Assembly (NCBI GenBank): GCA_044226845.1
Contig: JBGAGG010000005.1
Location: forward strand, 62,001-126,000
Length of the DNA stretch: 64,000 nt
DNA from: JAFDZO01 sp044226845
Lineage (GTDB): Bacteria; Bacteroidota; Ignavibacteria; Tepidaquicellales; Tepidaquicellaceae
Direction: 5' to 3'
Part shown: positions 5,462 to 14,495 of the stretch, one piece after another
How positions within the stretch are numbered: position 1 is the first letter of the stretch
Layout: every line of letters starts with the position of its first letter
Program-made: the position numbers and the translations under genes
The notes under the pieces: generated by a model
Databases searched by the model: none
What the model saw: the letters and a program-made list of their open reading frames with translations, nothing else
What the model was told of the DNA's origin: nothing

Positions 5462-7495
5462 TTACCAGATGACGACTCTTTCATCTTCATCTCTCCACAT
5501 TGGTTCGCCTTCTTTAATATTGAAGGTCTGGAAGAATTCGTTGATATTGCTTAAAGGACCATTGACTCTGAATCGTTCAGGAGCATGTTCATCTGTCATT
5601 ATCTGCCGCTTCTGAGATTCAAGGCGCTTATCTACCATCCATGCATAAGCGTAGCCAAGGAAGAAACGCTGCATAGGGGTAAGTCCGGCAATTTTTATAT
5701 TCTCTTTGTACTGTTTAGTTTTTTTGAAAGCTTCGATTCCCATAACTACACCGCCCAGGTCGGCTATGTTTTCGCCCTGAGTGTTTTCGCCGTTAACGTT
5801 GAGGTCGGCGATTTTGTACTGATTAAACTGCTCGACAATCTTCTTTGTCTTTTCGGTGAACTTAGCTCTGTCTTCTTTAGTCCACCATTCGTTGAGATTG
5901 CCGAACTCATCGTACTTGCTGCCCTGGTCATCGAAGCCGTGAGTGATTTCATGCCCGAACGTAGAGCCGCCGATGATACCGTAAAGCACAGCGTCATCAG
6001 GAAGTCTGCCTTCAAATCCCGGCACGATGATATTGCAGGCAGGTACGCAGATCTCATTGTTAGTTGGGCTGTAATAAGCGTTATATGTTTGCGGAGTCAT
6101 GCCCCATTCAGTTCTGTCAACGGGCTTGCCGTACTTATTTATTCTGTAATTGTATCTCCACTCGATTACATTTTTAACGTTCTTTGCATAGGAGCTGCGG
6201 TCAATCTGGATAGAGCTTAAATCTTTCCATTTATCGGTATAGCCGACTTTCATATAGACCTTGCTGAGTTTTTTCAGGGCTTTCTTTTTCGTTGCTTCGC
6301 TCATCCAGTCAAGATTCTTTATTCTTTCGCCGTAAACAGCTTTGATGTTGTTGCCGATTTCAAGAAGCTTTTCTTTTGTTCCGGCAGGGAGATATTCAGC
6401 GACGTAAACCTGACCTATGAGTTCACCTAGAGAGCTGTTTGTCTGATCAACTATCTTTTTCCATCTTGGTTTTTGTTCCTGTACTCCTTCAAGCACTTTG
6501 TAATAGAATTCAAAATTCTGGTCAACGAATGGTTTGCTGAGATAATCTGCATAGGTGTTAATCAGATTCCATCTGAGATATGTCTTCCATTCTTCGATGG
6601 AAAAATTCTTCAGGGATTTTTCAAAGCCTGCGAAGAATTCCGGCTGCCCTACAATTACTGTATCGGGATTTGAAATACCAAGATTACCTATGACTTCTAC
6701 CCATGAAACTGACGGCGTAAGCTGATTGAATTTATCGACGGACATTTTATTGTAGTTATGTTCAGGGTCGCGAAGGTCTTCCATCTTACGGCTGTCATTG
6801 GCAAACTGAGTTTCCATTTTCATTACGATGGCTGCGTTACCGGCTGCAGTTTTATCATCGTTGCCCATCAGTTTGAACATTGCTGTCAGGTGATTTATAT
6901 ACTGGTTTCTTATTGTAACGTTGCCTTCATCGGTGGAAAGGTAATATTCGCGTTCGCCTAATCCAAGTCCGCCCTGGCTGAAATTGATAGCATACTTTTC
7001 GCTGTTCTTTTCATCCTGTGCTAAGTAAAAAGAGAAACCGGGGTCGACTGAGATTTTTCTTAGATAAGCCATTACATTGAGCAAGTTTTTTATATCGGTG
7101 ATAGCATTAATTTTATCGAAGTCTTCTTTAAGCGGTTCCATTCCGAGCTTTTCAATATTATCGGTATCCATACCGCTGAAATAGAAGTCGCCGATCTTTT
7201 GTTTATTGCTTCCCATAGGGGCATTAACATCCTCGGCGGATAGCTCGCATATTCTTTTTATCTGGGCATTAACTGTATCGCTGATTAAGTCCCATAGTCC
7301 GTTAGTAGTTTCCGATGCAGGAATGGGGTTATTTTTGAACCAAGTGCCGTTCGCGTATTTGAAAAAATCTGTTCCCGGCTTAACGGAAAAATCTCTGTTT
7401 ACATTCAGCGGGTCTGCCTGCTGTGCTGTAACAATTGAATAGGAAACAAACAGGATTATAGCCAGTAAGGGGTAAAATATTTTGTATGAGTTCAT
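5462..7495 (-). CDS. M13 family metallopeptidase (neprilysin-like endopeptidase)
   Basis: 677 residues, the usual length for bacterial M13 peptidases. A signal peptide (first ~25 residues, ending VTAQQ) sends it to the periplasm or surface. The N-terminal M13 domain (LNVNRDFSVKPGTDFFKYAN...) is followed by the catalytic domain with HEITH at residues 515-519 (zinc ligands H515 and H519, base E516) and ENIADLGG with the third ligand E575. NAYYSPTNNEI precedes the zinc site and the protein ends in VVIW, as in neprilysin-type enzymes. It probably degrades oligopeptides outside the cytoplasm. It is transcribed alone, with its own terminator at 5393-5430, and a terminator separates it from the upstream dehydrogenase gene. 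Confidence 0.93.
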   Translation of the reverse strand: MNSYKIFYPLLAIILFVSYSIVTAQQADPLNVNRDFSVKPGTDFFKYANGTWFKNNPIPASETTNGLWDLISDTVNAQIKRICELSAEDVNAPMGSNKQKIGDFYFSGMDTDNIEKLGMEPLKEDFDKINAITDIKNLLNVMAYLRKISVDPGFSFYLAQDEKNSEKYAINFSQGGLGLGEREYYLSTDEGNVTIRNQYINHLTAMFKLMGNDDKTAAGNAAIVMKMETQFANDSRKMEDLRDPEHNYNKMSVDKFNQLTPSVSWVEVIGNLGISNPDTVIVGQPEFFAGFEKSLKNFSIEEWKTYLRWNLINTYADYLSKPFVDQNFEFYYKVLEGVQEQKPRWKKIVDQTNSSLGELIGQVYVAEYLPAGTKEKLLEIGNNIKAVYGERIKNLDWMSEATKKKALKKLSKVYMKVGYTDKWKDLSSIQIDRSSYAKNVKNVIEWRYNYRINKYGKPVDRTEWGMTPQTYNAYYSPTNNEICVPACNIIVPGFEGRLPDDAVLYGIIGGSTFGHEITHGFDDQGSKYDEFGNLNEWWTKEDRAKFTEKTKKIVEQFNQYKIADLNVNGENTQGENIADLGGVVMGIEAFKKTKQYKENIKIAGLTPMQRFFLGYAYAWMVDKRLESQKRQIMTDEHAPERFRVNGPLSNINEFFQTFNIKEGEPMWRDEDERVVIW

Positions 7496-7559
7496 AAAAA
7501 TTTAGGTTGTCAAAAAATACGTATTATATTGGTAAAAGTTTAAGGGAAAGCCTTTGCTG

Positions 7560-7588
7560 ATAAACAAAAGGCGGTTCATCACCGCCTT
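7560..7588 (-). terminator. Rho-independent terminator of the aldehyde dehydrogenase gene
   Basis: AAGGCGGT (7568-7575), loop TCATC, ACCGCCTT (7581-7588). Read leftwards the stem is followed by TTGTTTATC, so it ends the minus-strand transcript whose last codon is at 7640. Confidence 0.65.
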
Positions 7589-7639
7589 CTATTTTACCTT
7601 ATGCTTTATACTTGCTACTTGATACTCAATAATTATCTA

Positions 7640-9115
7640 TTAATAATTATCTATTTGGGCTCTTTGTAATTTACCTGAGTAATCAATGTAAACGGCTTTC
7701 CATTCTGTATAGAAATCATACACCGTCCATCCGCCTTCACGGTGTCCGTTGCCTGTAGCTTTTACACCGCCGAAAGGCATGTGAGCTTCTGCTCCGATTG
7801 TTGCGCCGTTGATGTATGTAATCCCTGCCTGTATATCTCTCACGGCAGTGAATGCATCGTTTACATTATTTGTAAATATGCTGGATGAAAGTCCGTACTG
7901 AGTATTGTTTAAGATATCGATTGCGTTTTCAAGTGAATCGCATTTCAACACTGCGAGCACAGGACCGAAGACTTCTTCCTTTGCAATTCTCATTTCAGGG
8001 GTAACGCCTGTGAAAATTGTCGGCTTATAGAACCAGCCTTTTGCAAGGTCGCCGTCTTTTGCGTAATCACCGCCGAGAGCAAGTGTTGCTTTATCTTCGT
8101 CTCTGGCAATCTTTACATAGTTGTTAACGGTTTCTCTTTGTGATTCGCTTACACAAGGACCAACATCTACGCCTTTATCATTACCATAACCTAGTCTCAG
8201 CTTTGAAGCTTTCTCAATTAACTTTTTAACAAAGTCATCGTGAATATCTTTGTGAAGAATTAAGCGTGATGTTGCCGTGCAGCGTTGGCCAGTTGTACCG
8301 AAAGCTCCCCATAGAACAGCTTCGATAGCTAAGTCCATATTGGCATCTGCCATTACTATTTGAGCGTTCTTTCCGCCGAGCTCTAATGAAACTCTCTTAA
8401 GTTCTTTACCGGCAACTTCGTTAATTCTTTTACCGACGGCTGTTGAACCTGTGAAAGAAATCAGATCAACATCAGGATGATTTGTAATTGCTTCACCGAC
8501 GATTCTTCCTTTTCCGTGAACGATATTTATTACGCCGGGAATATAATCTTTGCCAAGCTCTTGTTTCATAGCGGCATCAATAATTTCAACAAGGATGGCT
8601 GCTGTTTTAGGTGTAAGTTCTGCCGGTTTAAATACGCATGTGTTTCCGCAAACAAGAGCAGGAAACATTTTCCATGTCGGGATTGCCATTGGGAAATTCC
8701 ACGGAGTTATAAATCCGCCGACACCAATCGGTACTCTGAAGCTTAAATTCATTTTATTAGGAAGCTCGCTCGGCGCATTCATTCCAAAAAGTCTTCTTCC
8801 TTCAGATGCTGCATAGTAAGCGGTATCGATTCCTTCCTGTACGTCGCCTTTTGTTTCGGCAAAAACTTTTCCCATTTCGCGTGTCATTTCGTGTGCGATT
8901 TCATCTTTACGTTCGAGCATCATATCGCCTACGATTTTTAATACATCGCCGCGTTTTGGAGCAGGAACAAGTCGCCATTTTTTGAAAGCCTCTTTAGCGG
9001 CTGCAACTGCTTCGTTCACATCTTTTTCAGATGATGAATTTCTGTTTTCAAATGTGTTGCCGGATTCTGAATCTTTCCAGACTCCGTTTATTAAGTTTTG
9101 AAATTTTTGTGACAT
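7640..9115 (-). CDS. NAD(P)-dependent aldehyde dehydrogenase
   Basis: 491 residues, full length for the ALDH superfamily. Visible hallmarks are the cofactor segment FITPWNFPMAIPTWK, FTGSTAVGKRI, the general base E245 in LELGGKN, the nucleophile C279 in GQRCTATSR, and the C-terminal KEEVFGPVL and MPFGGVKATGNG motifs. The enzyme oxidises an aldehyde to the acid in the cytoplasm. The GQRCTATSR context is typical of semialdehyde-oxidising members such as ketoglutaric semialdehyde dehydrogenase, but the substrate cannot be settled from sequence. It is monocistronic, with a terminator just downstream. A second, distant ALDH lies at 22778. Confidence 0.93.
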   Translation of the reverse strand: MSQKFQNLINGVWKDSESGNTFENRNSSSEKDVNEAVAAAKEAFKKWRLVPAPKRGDVLKIVGDMMLERKDEIAHEMTREMGKVFAETKGDVQEGIDTAYYAASEGRRLFGMNAPSELPNKMNLSFRVPIGVGGFITPWNFPMAIPTWKMFPALVCGNTCVFKPAELTPKTAAILVEIIDAAMKQELGKDYIPGVINIVHGKGRIVGEAITNHPDVDLISFTGSTAVGKRINEVAGKELKRVSLELGGKNAQIVMADANMDLAIEAVLWGAFGTTGQRCTATSRLILHKDIHDDFVKKLIEKASKLRLGYGNDKGVDVGPCVSESQRETVNNYVKIARDEDKATLALGGDYAKDGDLAKGWFYKPTIFTGVTPEMRIAKEEVFGPVLAVLKCDSLENAIDILNNTQYGLSSSIFTNNVNDAFTAVRDIQAGITYINGATIGAEAHMPFGGVKATGNGHREGGWTVYDFYTEWKAVYIDYSGKLQRAQIDNY

Positions 9116-9281
9116 GATATTATTTAGTTATTCTGATTATTTTATATAAAATTGGTATTTTGTAAAATAGCTAAATTGATTTCGGGAATAAATGCACTAT
9201 TCTTACATCAAAGACTTTGGATTGGCCAACTTTTACGGCTTAGAAATTGTTAGTAATATTACTTAAAGGAATATAAAACAT

Positions 9282-10226
9282 TTGAAAATAATCTACATTT
9301 ACATATTTCTGTTAATTTTATCCGGATGTGCGCCGAAGGATAATGTCAAATTTGACAAAGGCGTCACTGATGACGGTAAACTTGTCAGCAATATTGAGTA
9401 TGATACTTACAATTTTGCTGAGCTTGAAGAGGTTTATGAAAACCTCGATTATGATGAACCTATTGCTGAGTTTACTGATATCCTGGGAAAAGATTTCCGC
9501 GCAATCCGTTTTAAATATTTTGTGGTATTTTCCAATCTTGAAGATAAAGTTACGTACCAATTAATTGACAGCGATATCCGCAACACTGTAGATGTAATGC
9601 TTAATAATTATATTGAGACAAGACCTGATGAAGTTACTCCGATTTTTTTATTTAAGGATATGCAAAGCTATAAAGATTTTTCGATGAAGGAATTCGGAAT
9701 TGATGAAACTGATTTATCTCCTTATGGATTTTATAAAATTTCCAAAAATGTAATTCTTATAAGATACGTTAACTGGAAGGGAAGCACTTCGCACGAGACA
9801 ACTCACGCTATGCTGCAAAACGATTTCCCGAATATTCCTTCATGGTTTAACGAAGGCTTTGCTGCTATGCACGAAAAAGCAATTTTTAATAACGGAAGAT
9901 TTATTGGTAATTTTAACTGGCGCATACTTGCATTGAGAAGAGCTTTTAATGAAGATAATTATACTTCACTCCGGCATTTGATGAGTACAAATGATGATGA
10001 ATTTTACGGCAAGAGAACTTCATTCTATTACGCTCAGGCATGTTATATGTTTATGCTTCTTCAGGAAAGAGGACTTTTCGAAACATATTATAAAACATTC
10101 CGCGATAACTATTCAAAAGACCACACAGGCATAAAACAATTAGAAGCACTAACAGGGCAATCCATTGAAAAACTGGATGCCGATGTTATTGAATATATAC
10201 AAAGTTTTAAGCAGGAATTTAATTAA
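9282..10226 (+). CDS. Lipoprotein with peptidase MA-like (gluzincin) domain
   Basis: 314 residues from a TTG start at 9282, chosen because AAAGGA lies ~15 bases upstream and the product begins with a clean lipoprotein signal: MKIIYIYIFLLILSGC, lipobox LSGC. The likely zinc site is HETTH at residues 171-175 with the downstream ligand E191 in WFNEGFA, the HExxH...E layout of gluzincins and of the peptidase MA-like family. It is therefore a predicted membrane-anchored metallopeptidase; the substrate is unknown. An A/T-rich hairpin follows the stop before the cupin gene. Confidence 0.8.
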   Translation: MKIIYIYIFLLILSGCAPKDNVKFDKGVTDDGKLVSNIEYDTYNFAELEEVYENLDYDEPIAEFTDILGKDFRAIRFKYFVVFSNLEDKVTYQLIDSDIRNTVDVMLNNYIETRPDEVTPIFLFKDMQSYKDFSMKEFGIDETDLSPYGFYKISKNVILIRYVNWKGSTSHETTHAMLQNDFPNIPSWFNEGFAAMHEKAIFNNGRFIGNFNWRILALRRAFNEDNYTSLRHLMSTNDDEFYGKRTSFYYAQACYMFMLLQERGLFETYYKTFRDNYSKDHTGIKQLEALTGQSIEKLDADVIEYIQSFKQEFN

Positions 10227-10230
10227 TTTT

Positions 10231-10264
10231 ATTTTAATTTATAGCACTTATAAATTAAAATTTT
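10231..10264 (+). terminator. A/T-rich hairpin, likely terminator
   Basis: ATTTTAATTTATA and TATAAATTAAAAT form a perfect 13-bp stem around a GCACT loop, with T residues after it. It sits 4 bases past the stop of the lipoprotein gene. The stem contains no G-C pair, so strength is uncertain. Confidence 0.5.
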
Positions 10265-10271
10265 CATTTTA

Positions 10272-10769
10272 ATGCTCACCAAAGAACAAATCGCAGAAGA
10301 AGTAGCAAACTCGCTTGAAGAAAAAGGCTTAACAATAGTAGATAAAGATTTCGAAAGACCTTGGGGCGGATTTTACAGAATAGCCGATTCAGACCTTCCA
10401 AAATTTTTGGATATATATTATCAGGGAGTCGAACTTCCTGAATATGCACGTACAATGAATGCCAGTCCGAAAATTTTAGTGGTCGAACCGTGGAAGAGAC
10501 TTTCATGGCAGGTGCACGAAAGACGCTCTGAAGTATGGCGAGTTGTTCGCGGACCCGTAGCAGTCTATCAAAGCCAGACTGATGAACAGCCAGATGAACC
10601 GCAATCCTACATAGAGAATGAAGTTATAACTTTGCCGCAGGGCACGCGTCACAGACTTGTCGGCGAAGATGACTGGGGTGTGATTGCAGAAATATGGGTG
10701 CATATTGACCCTTCAAATCCTACCGATGAAAATGATATCAGAAGAATTCAGGATGACTTCGGCAGATAA
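10272..10769 (+). CDS. Cupin protein, mannose-6-phosphate isomerase type II-like
   Basis: 165 residues. The core has LSWQVHERRSEVWRVVRG, matching the metal-binding cupin motif of type II phosphomannose isomerases (usually LQxHxxRxExWxVVxG), followed by TLPQGTRHRL, the second cupin motif. Similar stand-alone cupins are often annotated as phosphomannose or phosphoheptose isomerase. Sugar-phosphate isomerase activity is thus plausible but not proven. No signal peptide; cytoplasmic. It overlaps the next gene by 17 bases, so the two are co-transcribed. Confidence 0.75.
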   Translation: MLTKEQIAEEVANSLEEKGLTIVDKDFERPWGGFYRIADSDLPKFLDIYYQGVELPEYARTMNASPKILVVEPWKRLSWQVHERRSEVWRVVRGPVAVYQSQTDEQPDEPQSYIENEVITLPQGTRHRLVGEDDWGVIAEIWVHIDPSNPTDENDIRRIQDDFGR

Positions 10770-11430
10770 AAAATATATTACCTTTATACTTTTATTTTTT
10801 ATTTCTACGCTTTTCTCATTTGGAGTTTTAGCTGTTTACAATAATGTAACAGTTGAAACATCTTACGCATTAAATGACAAGCAGATAAAAATCGTTGAAG
10901 GCGCAAAGAAATGCCTCGCTGATAAATTCAGTTACGATTTAAGCATGGCCTACCATGTGCTGACTTATAAAGACGGAATAAATACAGGAAAAAAAGTTTT
11001 CCCGGGCGGTGATTTATCACCGGAGATTGGTGTCTGCACTGATGTTACAGTAAGAGCTTTACGTTACGGACTTGACCTCGATCTGCAAAAAGAAATAAAT
11101 ACCGATGCTACCAATAGCTGGAAAGATTATCCGATGAAAAGATGGAGCGCAAAAAAACCTGACAGCAATATTGACCACAGGCGTGTTCCTAATCAGGAAG
11201 TATGGTTTAAAAAATACTGGACAGATGTTACCTCTGAAGAGTTTATGCCTGGCGATGTAATTATATGGGATATGAATGAAGACGGATGGAGTGACCATAT
11301 CGGGATTTTATCCGACAACAAATTAAACACGCGCTATAAAGTAATTCATAATTTCCCTGATCCCGGTTACGTTGCAGAGGAAGATGTAATAAACGAATGG
11401 AAGATTTCCGGAGTTTACAGAATAAAATAA
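10753..11430 (+). CDS. DUF1287 family membrane-anchored or exported protein
   Basis: 226 residues from the ATG at 10753. The frame is open further upstream (10684), but that part runs deep inside the cupin gene, and the chosen start puts a signal/anchor segment (YITFILLFFISTLFSFGVLA) at the N-terminus. Conserved blocks are GVCTDVTVRALR, a NIDHRRVPN segment, GDVIIWD and DHIGIL with VIHN near the end. Cys, His and Asp in these motifs recall papain-like NlpC/P60-type folds, so a cell-envelope hydrolase role is possible, but the family has no settled function. It overlaps the cupin stop by 17 bases. Confidence 0.75.
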   Translation: MTSADKKYITFILLFFISTLFSFGVLAVYNNVTVETSYALNDKQIKIVEGAKKCLADKFSYDLSMAYHVLTYKDGINTGKKVFPGGDLSPEIGVCTDVTVRALRYGLDLDLQKEINTDATNSWKDYPMKRWSAKKPDSNIDHRRVPNQEVWFKKYWTDVTSEEFMPGDVIIWDMNEDGWSDHIGILSDNKLNTRYKVIHNFPDPGYVAEEDVINEWKISGVYRIK

Positions 11431-11442
11431 ATTTGAATTGTT

Positions 11443-12210
11443 ATGGAAGTTTTTGATGCTATTTTAAACCGCAGAACAGCAAACAGCGCATTTGCAGATA
11501 AACAGGTTTCGGATGAAGATCTTAACACACTTGTAAAAATGGCCTCGTATGCCCCCAGCCATTTTAATTCGCAGCCGTGGAGATTTATTATCGTTGATGA
11601 TAAAAATACCATTGGAGAAATTGCAAAAATTGCGGGCGACTCCATGGTGCAGCTAATGGATGACGGGAGGTTCTGGAAGCAATACAGGAAGTATTTCCGC
11701 TTCGATGATGAAGAGGTTGATAAGACAAGTGACGGAATTCATATTGACCACATGCCGGCTTTTCTAAAGCCCTTCGCGAAACAAATTTTCAGTGAAACAG
11801 GCGGAAAAATAATTTCAAAGTTCAGAGTATCACGCATACTTGGGAACGACGAAGAGAAACTTGTTGCAGGCTCACCTATATTATTTGTAATTGCCCTTAC
11901 AAAAGAAGAATATAAGAAAGAAGAACTTTCCGGATTCTATTCGGTAATTTCCATGGGAGCGGTTATACAAAATCTCTGGCTTTCAACTACTGCTCTTGGA
12001 ATGGGAATGCAGTTTATTTCTACTCCCGGAGAAATCCCCGAAAACTGGCAGAAGATAATTGACATGCTTGAAATTCCCGATACGTATGAAATGATGGCAA
12101 TATTCAGAATGGGCTATGTTGATAAAAATATGAAGCGTCCGACAATTGACTGGAAATCCTCACAGCGAAAATCTCCCGAAGAGCTCAGCTATAAGAATAA
12201 GTGGAAATAA
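11443..12210 (+). CDS. Nitroreductase family protein (FMN-dependent)
   Basis: 255 residues. The start VFDAILNRRTANSAF, the flavin-binding NSQPWRFIIV near residue 43, the central LWLSTTALGMGMQF and the C-terminal IFRMGYVD match the nitroreductase fold. Such enzymes bind FMN as dimers and reduce nitro groups, quinones or related substrates with NAD(P)H. A ~50-residue acidic insertion (about residues 80-130, with EVDKTSDGIHIDH) is longer than in classical NfsB-type enzymes. It starts 12 bases after the DUF1287 gene and probably belongs to the same operon. Confidence 0.88.
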   Translation: MEVFDAILNRRTANSAFADKQVSDEDLNTLVKMASYAPSHFNSQPWRFIIVDDKNTIGEIAKIAGDSMVQLMDDGRFWKQYRKYFRFDDEEVDKTSDGIHIDHMPAFLKPFAKQIFSETGGKIISKFRVSRILGNDEEKLVAGSPILFVIALTKEEYKKEELSGFYSVISMGAVIQNLWLSTTALGMGMQFISTPGEIPENWQKIIDMLEIPDTYEMMAIFRMGYVDKNMKRPTIDWKSSQRKSPEELSYKNKWK

Positions 12211-12309
12211 ATTTCTGCAAATTAAAAAATACCCTTTATTATAATGGGTAAAATAATTAAGTTGTTTTTGTTCTCTCATATTTTATAACCTCAAACCAAA
12301 AATAAAATT

Positions 12310-12813
12310 ATGGCATTAAACGAACCAATAATCGGTGAAATGAAACACGAAGGTGTCGCAACAAGAAAAATGCTTGAGCGCGTACCTGCAGATAAATTCT
12401 CCTGGAAACCTCACGAAAAATCAATGTCACTGGGGCAGCTGGCAGCTCACGTTGCTGAAATTGCTGACTGGACAGGACCTACAATCAATCAGGATGAACT
12501 GGATTTTTCTAAAATGGAATACAAACCATTTGCGCCTAAAACAACTGAAGAACTTGTAAAGTTTTATGATGAAAAACAGGCAGCAGCTTTGAAAACACTT
12601 GAAACAAATGCTACCGACGAAAATCTTATGGGAATGTGGACATTAAGAAACGGAGAAACAGTTTATATGACAATGCCGAGAATAGGTGTAATGCGCGGTT
12701 TTGTTTTAAGCCACTTAATACATCACAGAGCGCAGCTTGGAGTTTACTTAAGACTTCTTGATGTTCCGCTTCCTTCGTCTTATGGTCCTTCTGCCGATGA
12801 AGGCCAAATGTAA
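12310..12813 (+). CDS. DinB family protein
   Basis: 167 residues forming the four-helix DinB/YfiT fold. Metal-binding histidines are visible in LAAHVAEI (H47 region) and in SHLIHHRAQL, and the family ending YGPSADE is present. Members include thiol-transferases and stress-induced enzymes using bacillithiol or similar thiols; many are unassigned. Cytoplasmic, probably a homodimer. A 99-base gap separates it from the nitroreductase gene, and a terminator follows. Confidence 0.88.
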   Translation: MALNEPIIGEMKHEGVATRKMLERVPADKFSWKPHEKSMSLGQLAAHVAEIADWTGPTINQDELDFSKMEYKPFAPKTTEELVKFYDEKQAAALKTLETNATDENLMGMWTLRNGETVYMTMPRIGVMRGFVLSHLIHHRAQLGVYLRLLDVPLPSSYGPSADEGQM

Positions 12814-12848
12814 TTTTAAATTTGTTAACTTATTTAATAAAGGTGATT

Positions 12849-12887
12849 GCCCTTTCCAATTTTGATTGGGAAGGGTAATTTTATTTA
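12849..12887 (+). terminator. Rho-independent terminator
   Basis: CCCTTTCCAAT (12850-12860) pairs with ATTGGGAAGGG (one G-U) and is followed by TAATTTTATTTATT. It ends the transcript from the DinB gene. Confidence 0.75.
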
Positions 12888-13190
12888 TTGGAAAAAATTC
12901 TTACATACACTGCTTTAATATTTTATCTTACTAATTATCTTGTAGGCTGGCTTTTATATAGGAAAGTCATTTCTATGAAAAAAATTACACATCAGATTCT
13001 TTTCGCTGCTATCATAATAAATCTTATTCTCATTCTGATTTTTTTGAATCTGTCTCTTTTTGGTAAGATGCTGTTACTATTTTCTCTTTTCTTCATGTGC
13101 TTGCTCCCGTTAGGAAAGAAGGGCGGTATTTATCACAGGATTGTTTCTTCTTTAGGATTAATTTTTTATCTGATTTATTTTTTTGTGTAA
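12888..13190 (+). CDS. Small hydrophobic membrane protein, unknown
   Basis: 100 residues from a TTG at 12888, with three probable membrane helices (residues ~6-24, ~36-55, ~60-76) and a fourth hydrophobic segment at the C-terminus. A start at the ATG at 12975 would keep the last helices and has AGGAAA ~10 bases upstream, so the true start is unsure. The TTG start falls inside the T-rich tail of the preceding terminator, which argues for the later start or a promoter within the hairpin region. No family is recognised. It ends 9 bases before the convergent secreted-protein gene. Confidence 0.4.
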   Translation: MEKILTYTALIFYLTNYLVGWLLYRKVISMKKITHQILFAAIIINLILILIFLNLSLFGKMLLLFSLFFMCLLPLGKKGGIYHRIVSSLGLIFYLIYFFV

Positions 13191-13199
13191 ATTTAAGAA

Positions 13200-14483
13200 T
13201 CAAAAAACCTTTACAAATTTTTTGAAAGAATATTCGTTAGAGCTGTTAATTATTTTTATAAAATAAACACTTCTAGGTAAGTGTGATATGTTTATAGAGT
13301 TCTCAATGTTGTTAGACTTTACTGAATGCACTTGTTTACCCGATAAATCATAAATAAATATTTCTACACCTGAATTTGCAAAGTCCGTATTATCGGTTGA
13401 ACGGATACTAAAGAAATTACCTGCAGGATTAGGAGCAATAATAAAATTATCAGGAACTATAGCAGGTTCGGTTTCCTGCTTAATATTTGTTAGATATGAG
13501 TATAGCTTTACTATTCTTCCGCTCTCACCGCAAAAGTAAGCTGAGCTAGAATTACTAAAAAAGAAACCGTCGTACATGTACCCGCTCAAACGAATTGCAG
13601 AAGGATGAGTAAAATTAAAACCTGCATTTGTTGATTTTATAAGATAGCAAGGCGCGCCGTCCGTAGGACCGTTCATTGCAACAAGAGTGTTTCTATCAAT
13701 AAAAAAAAGTTCATATAATGAACCCGGATAGATGATGGTTTGAAACTGATTGTAAATATACTGCCAGTCATTACCTCCGTTTGTAGAACGCATAATTCCT
13801 GTCTGATAATATCCCAATGATATATAAACTGTATCGCGGTTCAGCATTTTGCAATCGAATAATGCTCTTTGTCCGCTATAGCCGGCGTAAAAGTTGTTTT
13901 GTCTTTGCCAGTTTATCCCTCCGTTAGTTGTTTTATAAACTGAACCTGAGTCCAGATATTGTCTTGTGAGAAAGTAACCGTGTGATTCATCGTAGAAAAA
14001 AATTTTCACAATTGTTTCGGGAATTCCCAAAGATATATCAACCCAGTTTTCCCCGCCATTTGTTGTTTTAAAAAGGGCTGTATTTTCTCCTGTGATAAAG
14101 CCCGTTGAGCTGTTTAAAAAATAAATAAACTTAAGCTGCGAATTGCCAAGAGAAGAGATTGTCCAGTTTAGTCCGGAATTTGTTGTCTTTAATAATTCAT
14201 GTTCATCACTGACTACAAATGCAGTTGATGAGTTTGCAAACGCAGCGCAATTATAAGTAACGGTTGAACTGCTGACATCGATATTTGACCAGTTTACTCC
14301 TCCGTTAGATGTGTGAAGTATTGTTGAGTTGTTTCCCACACAAATACCAGTACTCTGGTTTACAAAAGTAATTGATTTAAGAGTATTAGTTGTACCTGTA
14401 ACCTGAAATTCAAAATAATCAGCGCAGTAAGCTTCTGAAACGAAAAAACAAAGTGATGTGAAAATAAAATAAAATATTTTCAT
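13200..14483 (-). CDS. Secreted Ycf48-like/BNR repeat protein with type IX sorting domain
   Basis: 427 residues. A signal peptide (residues 1-20, ending AYC) is followed by about six to seven ~45-residue repeats of the form FxNxSTGxxxGxxxxLxKTTNGGxNW (for example LFKTTNGGENWVDISLG), the Ycf48/BNR propeller signature, here probably one beta-propeller. The last ~75 residues form a type IX secretion sorting domain (FIIAPNPAGNFFSIRS..., ending SFKKFVKVF), of the APNPAGN type rather than the NYPNPFNP type of its neighbours. Expected to be exported across the outer membrane and anchored or released. It starts 12 bases after the fumarylacetoacetase stop on the same strand. Confidence 0.88.
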   Translation of the reverse strand: MKIFYFIFTSLCFFVSEAYCADYFEFQVTGTTNTLKSITFVNQSTGICVGNNSTILHTSNGGVNWSNIDVSSSTVTYNCAAFANSSTAFVVSDEHELLKTTNSGLNWTISSLGNSQLKFIYFLNSSTGFITGENTALFKTTNGGENWVDISLGIPETIVKIFFYDESHGYFLTRQYLDSGSVYKTTNGGINWQRQNNFYAGYSGQRALFDCKMLNRDTVYISLGYYQTGIMRSTNGGNDWQYIYNQFQTIIYPGSLYELFFIDRNTLVAMNGPTDGAPCYLIKSTNAGFNFTHPSAIRLSGYMYDGFFFSNSSSAYFCGESGRIVKLYSYLTNIKQETEPAIVPDNFIIAPNPAGNFFSIRSTDNTDFANSGVEIFIYDLSGKQVHSVKSNNIENSINISHLPRSVYFIKIINSSNEYSFKKFVKVF

Positions 14484-14495
14484 TTTAATAATTTG

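Noticed and set aside
5585..6220. 211-codon ORF opposite the M13 peptidase gene
   Set aside because: It lies fully inside a well-supported gene on the other strand, with no start signal or family.
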